From Bacteroidales bacterium M5 (GTDB lineage: Bacteria > Bacteroidota > Bacteroidia > Bacteroidales > Muribaculaceae), in assembly GCA_001689535.1 (NCBI GenBank), contig LUJP01000074.1, positions 1-8,055 of the forward strand: a stretch of 8,055 nt of DNA, read 5' to 3'. Both the position numbers and the translations under genes were made by a program. The notes below the pieces were generated by a model, which saw only the letters and a program-made list of their open reading frames with translations, had not been told where the DNA came from and made no database searches. Shown here one piece after another: positions 5,486 to 8,055 of this stretch. Numbering within the stretch: the first letter of the stretch is position 1; every line of letters begins with the position of its first letter.

Positions 5486-6217
5486 TTAGAATAAACTTTT
5501 TTGAGCGACAGCCCCACGGAGGCGTTTCATGGCCGGCTCAAAATACTTTTCCAGTATCTCGCATCCGATAAACTTACGCTTTTCGTTGTGGCAGGCTATG
5601 GCGGTCGAGAAAGAGCCTGCGTATGCGTCAAAGACTACATCACCCTCGCTTGTATGGAGCAATAATAGGCGTTGCAACAGGCTTACGGGCTTTTCGGTTT
5701 CATGTATGCGTTGCGCTGCTTGAGGCGGCTGGTTGCGAAAGGTTTTCAGTTGCATATCATATCCGAGAGAGTTGTATGTAACGCCTTTCTCACGCACATA
5801 CACGATAAATTCCAGATTGTTGATATAGCAACCATTACCGAGTGGAATAGGGTTAGGCTTATCCCATACCAAAAGAGTTGCTACATAACCGCGCTGCTCC
5901 CACCATGTCATTATGCGCCCTATCTGCTTGTTTGAGCAAAACACGCAGATATTCACGCGCTTGCAAATACGCTCAAACTCGCTGAAAATCTTGTCGTAGT
6001 CAATGCCTTGCGACACGAAATATAGAGAGCTGTTTTTGCGCGACTGTATTTGCTTACGGGTGCAGAAATCACCATGCGCACCGCCCCCGTTAAGGTCTAA
6101 GTCGTAGGGAATATCCGACAATATGAAATCCACACTATTATCCGGCAGATTACCCATAACCTTTTCACAGTCGGCGTTGAAACACTTGCAATCGCCCAAT
6201 ATCACGCAGCTATCCAT
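5486..6217 (-). CDS. Beta-class DNA methyltransferase, N6-adenine or N4-cytosine (243 aa)
   Basis: The catalytic motif IV, here SDIPYDLDL (residues 34-42), comes first. The SAM-binding motif I, VFDAYAGSFSTAIAC (195-209), comes near the C-terminus after HETEKPVSLLQRLL (172-185). This order marks the beta class, as does the EKP segment. The motif reads DIPY rather than the usual DPPY. The enzyme should transfer a methyl group from SAM to the exocyclic amino group of adenine or cytosine in a short site that the sequence does not reveal. No restriction endonuclease is beside it, so it is probably an orphan phage methyltransferase protecting against host restriction. The ATG at 6217 lies 2 bp after the preceding stop; a start at 6295 would overlap that gene by 76 bp. 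Confidence 0.9.
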   Translation of the reverse strand: MDSCVILGDCKCFNADCEKVMGNLPDNSVDFILSDIPYDLDLNGGGAHGDFCTRKQIQSRKNSSLYFVSQGIDYDKIFSEFERICKRVNICVFCSNKQIGRIMTWWEQRGYVATLLVWDKPNPIPLGNGCYINNLEFIVYVREKGVTYNSLGYDMQLKTFRNQPPQAAQRIHETEKPVSLLQRLLLLHTSEGDVVFDAYAGSFSTAIACHNEKRKFIGCEILEKYFEPAMKRLRGAVAQKSLF

Positions 6218-6219
6218 GC

Positions 6220-6678
6220 TCAATATCGAAAATCGGTGAAATGAATAATTTTGCCCTTGAACACATTGCCGGTGTGAACACTCCCGAAAAACCACTCTAT
6301 AAAGTCGGGTAGTTCGAGGCCGTCATTCTTGGCGAGAGTTTCAATAGGTACTGGCTTGCCGTCAACCCACGCTTGGGGCTTTTCATCATCCACTCCGTAG
6401 GTAATGGTGATGTCTTGCAGTCCTACCGACACAAACTGCTTTATATCGGCCTGCTCGGAGTTGTAGGGTCGGCCCGTCCATTCTCTCACGCATAAGATTT
6501 TGTTTCCGGCGTTGATGTCGGCCACTTTTTGCGCCCATTGTCCTTTTTCATCGGCGCGTATGGTGTGTATCTTACGACCCGCAAAGAGCTTGACCGCAAA
6601 GAGGGTATTTATGCCCTTTTTGGAGTGTGTGGCTGGGAATACCCGGCACAATGTAAGGATTACTTTCTTGCGTTCCAT
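6220..6678 (-). CDS. ASCH/PUA-like small protein (152 aa)
   Basis: The first third, with TLFAVKLFAGRKIHTIRAD (residues 25-43), has the F-x-x-x-I-x-x-G-x-K-x-x-T-I-R pattern of the ASCH branch of the PUA fold. A Gly turn and strand follow (GNKILCVREWTGRPYNSEQ, about 72-90), then GLQDITITYG. The C-terminal part, KNDGLELPDFIEWFF, is a pattern I have seen in phage proteins of this phylum. ASCH domains bind RNA or modified bases, and some act on N4-acetylcytidine; this assignment is by pattern only. The ATG at 6678 lies 2 bp after the C5-methyltransferase stop, and the stop lies 2 bp before the second methyltransferase, so it is sandwiched between two DNA-modifying enzymes. A start at 6705 (MANQINQVK) would overlap the methyltransferase gene and is less likely. 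Confidence 0.65.
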   Translation of the reverse strand: MERKKVILTLCRVFPATHSKKGINTLFAVKLFAGRKIHTIRADEKGQWAQKVADINAGNKILCVREWTGRPYNSEQADIKQFVSVGLQDITITYGVDDEKPQAWVDGKPVPIETLAKNDGLELPDFIEWFFGSVHTGNVFKGKIIHFTDFRY

Positions 6679-6680
6679 TT

Positions 6681-7727
6681 TTACTTGGTTAATTTGGTTA
6701 GCCATTGTTCGTAAACTTGTGTGGCTATCTGGGCTATCATTATTGGCGGTACGCTCATTCCGCAGATATATTCGGGCTTTTGAGTGCCAAAATCGTAGTC
6801 TTGTGGGAAAGATGATACTTTGCATATATCCGACACTGAGAGCCATTGTTTGCCCCAATCCGGCATAGGAGAGGCTTTTGTCCTATATCCGGCAATCAAC
6901 GTGGGGTGTATGTCGGTTTTCTGAACGAGGGCGCATTGGAGATACTTTTTCGGCAATCCTCTCTTGAGTCGGTCGTATTCCTCGGAATAGCACGGGGTAG
7001 TTATCGGGTCCCCTAACGTAAGGCCGGCCTCCTCGCATGATATACCCGGCTCGTTGAAATCAAGTATCAGACGAGGCAATACATCGAAAAGGTTGTAGGT
7101 CTGCGGCACATAGTCGATAAGGTCTTTTCGCAGACACACGAAAAAGACACGCTCACGCCTTTGTGGTACGCCCATATTCTGCGCGTCTAAAAGCCAGTGT
7201 TGGCAATAATAGCCAGCCGCATCAAATTCGGCGTAGATACGTTGCACATACTTTTTCGCATCGCCTTGCAACAAGCCTTTGACGTTCTCGGCGATTACCA
7301 CTTTCGGCTGGAGCTTACGCGCAACCTCGATGAAATCGAAAAAGAGTGTATCAAGCACTTGCGTAGCCTGCCCCTCACGAAACTTTTTCTCAACGCCCCA
7401 TGCTTCCTCACGACTACCAGCTATCGAGAAAGCGGAGCATGGCGGGGACCCGTCCAGAATATCGAGATTGTAGAGAGCTTCGGGAAATGCAGTCCTTTCC
7501 TTGAACATCTGAATTGGCTCCAGAAACTTATAGCGCGGGTGATGGTTGCTCTCGTATAGGTTCATTACCCGAATATCTATCTCATTACAGCCTATCACGT
7601 CAAAGCCCGCCAGTTTATAGCCCATAGTCGAGCCGCCACCACAAGCAAAGCAAGAGAAAACCTTGCCTTTGTCTTTGGTGAAAATCGCGTCTTTGAGCGT
7701 CCAGTTGTAATTAAATCTATGCTCCAT
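6681..7727 (-). CDS. C5-cytosine DNA methyltransferase (348 aa)
   Basis: Motif I is FACGGGSTMGYKLAG (residues 27-41), which binds SAM. Motif IV is DGSPPCSAFS (92-101) with the catalytic Cys97. Motif VI is ENVKGL (147-152) with the Glu147 that assists. Motif VIII is QRRERVF (189-195). Motif X is GMSVPP (323-328). The length is that of a compact Dcm-type enzyme, and the target-recognition part between VIII and X (about 200-320) is present. It should methylate C5 of a cytosine in a short site that cannot be told from the sequence. The ATG at 7727 is preferred; a GTG at 7754 in the same frame is possible but would only add nine residues. It follows the helicase-loader gene by 46 bp. No partner endonuclease is seen, so it is probably an orphan. 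Confidence 0.93.
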   Translation of the reverse strand: MEHRFNYNWTLKDAIFTKDKGKVFSCFACGGGSTMGYKLAGFDVIGCNEIDIRVMNLYESNHHPRYKFLEPIQMFKERTAFPEALYNLDILDGSPPCSAFSIAGSREEAWGVEKKFREGQATQVLDTLFFDFIEVARKLQPKVVIAENVKGLLQGDAKKYVQRIYAEFDAAGYYCQHWLLDAQNMGVPQRRERVFFVCLRKDLIDYVPQTYNLFDVLPRLILDFNEPGISCEEAGLTLGDPITTPCYSEEYDRLKRGLPKKYLQCALVQKTDIHPTLIAGYRTKASPMPDWGKQWLSVSDICKVSSFPQDYDFGTQKPEYICGMSVPPIMIAQIATQVYEQWLTKLTK

Positions 7728-7773
7728 TTTCTTATAAAGCTGTTTGGTGAACACACTTATAGGGCGAAAAGAA

Positions 7774-8055
7774 TTAACGCCGGCGGCTACCCCCGTGCAG
7801 TTCTATCACGTTGAAAGATTTGAAACGGTCAACAAGTCTGCCCTCAAAGCGTTGTTTAAGCTCCTTGACAGTAAGGTTGCTTGTGATATGATAGCGTTTG
7901 CCGTGCTGCTGGTATATCTCATAACGGGCAAAGAGAAATTCATCCGTTATCTGGGTAAGCAACGTGCCGAAACTCTTTTGATTCTCGGTTGCAAGTCCTA
8001 AGTCATTAAGGCAAATGTTATACGGGTCCACACCGTCATAAGCCTCTTGGCGGCT
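7774..8055 (-). CDS. DnaC/IstB-like AAA+ helicase loader, C-terminal part (N-terminus outside window)
   Basis: The frame is open through the window edge, so the 93 residues seen are the C-terminal half. A GTG at 8031 could be mistaken for a start, but the motifs show it is internal. ICLNDLGLATE (visible residues 14-24) sits where Walker B lies in DnaC-like loaders. RYEIYQQHGKRYHITSNLTVKEL is the sensor I region ending in the TSNL motif. FEGRLVDRFKSFNVIEL holds the arginine-finger RxxDR motif. GGSRRR at the end is the sensor II area. Such proteins load the replicative DnaB-type helicase onto DNA during initiation. The Walker B residue that is normally Asp is Asn here (codon AAT at 8007-8005), followed by Asp. 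Downstream genes begin 46 bp later. Confidence 0.85.
   Translation of the reverse strand, partial: SRQEAYDGVDPYNICLNDLGLATENQKSFGTLLTQITDEFLFARYEIYQQHGKRYHITSNLTVKELKQRFEGRLVDRFKSFNVIELHGGSRRR

Noticed and set aside
7752..7754. GTG as start of the C5-methyltransferase
   Set aside because: An in-frame ATG at 7727 follows an A-rich leader (tttataagaaa) and still leaves all methyltransferase motifs; GTG remains possible but is less likely.
7728..7773. Direct repeat CTTATA at 7731-7736 and 7756-7761 and TGTT/AACA arms before the C5-methyltransferase
   Set aside because: Short AT-rich matches of this sort are common, no -7 consensus is near, and the 25-bp spacing does not suit a dimer on one face of DNA.
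8029..8031. GTG as the start of an 85-residue protein at the right edge
   Set aside because: The frame continues upstream to the window edge and the residues form the Walker B to sensor II part of a helicase loader, so the gene is only cut by the window.

Overview
The window looks like part of a tailed-phage or prophage genome from the phylum Bacteroidota (a Bacteroidales gut-type host is my guess). Three things point there. Every supported gene lies on the minus strand in a tightly packed series. Start codons follow A-rich leaders with no clear Shine-Dalgarno sequence. The only good promoter has the Bacteroidetes -7 element TAnnTTTG. The gene content (helicase loader, two DNA methyltransferases, ParB-like proteins, MazG-like enzyme, DnaQ-type exonuclease, RuvC-like resolvase) is typical of the early/replication and pre-packaging part of a phage genome. 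No tRNA, rRNA, CRISPR array or insertion sequence was seen.

Layout in the direction of transcription (high to low coordinates). (1) 8055-7774: C-terminal end of a DnaC/IstB-like AAA+ helicase loader, cut by the window edge. (2) 7727-5486: C5-cytosine methyltransferase, an ASCH/PUA-like protein, and a beta-class amino methyltransferase (N6-A or N4-C). (3) 5466-4309: a ParB-type protein with a GERR motif and helix-turn-helix, then a MazG-like NTP pyrophosphohydrolase. (4) 4303-3664: three small unknown proteins, linked to each other and to the next gene by ATGA overlaps. (5) 3667-2659: DEDDh 3'-5' exonuclease and RuvC-like Holliday junction resolvase. (6) An 80-bp gap (2579-2658) with the promoter and a perfect inverted repeat at the predicted transcription start. 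(7) 2578-132: a second transcription unit with a membrane-anchored unknown protein, a ParB-DUF4417 fusion, a small HExxH zincin and an acidic 74-residue protein. (8) A strong rho-independent terminator at 78-110. (9) Positions 1-77: probably the leader and first codons of the next gene.

Upstream genes plausibly load the replicative helicase, methylate phage DNA against host restriction, clean up nucleotide pools and process replication or recombination intermediates. The promoter-to-terminator unit of four genes at 2578-132 is the least explained part and the best candidate for a new system. It combines a membrane protein, a ParB-like domain joined to a domain of unknown function, and a compact metallopeptidase. 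Its role is inferred only from position; it might act at the switch from replication to packaging, because the next gene start resembles small terminase-type proteins, but that rests on only seven codons.
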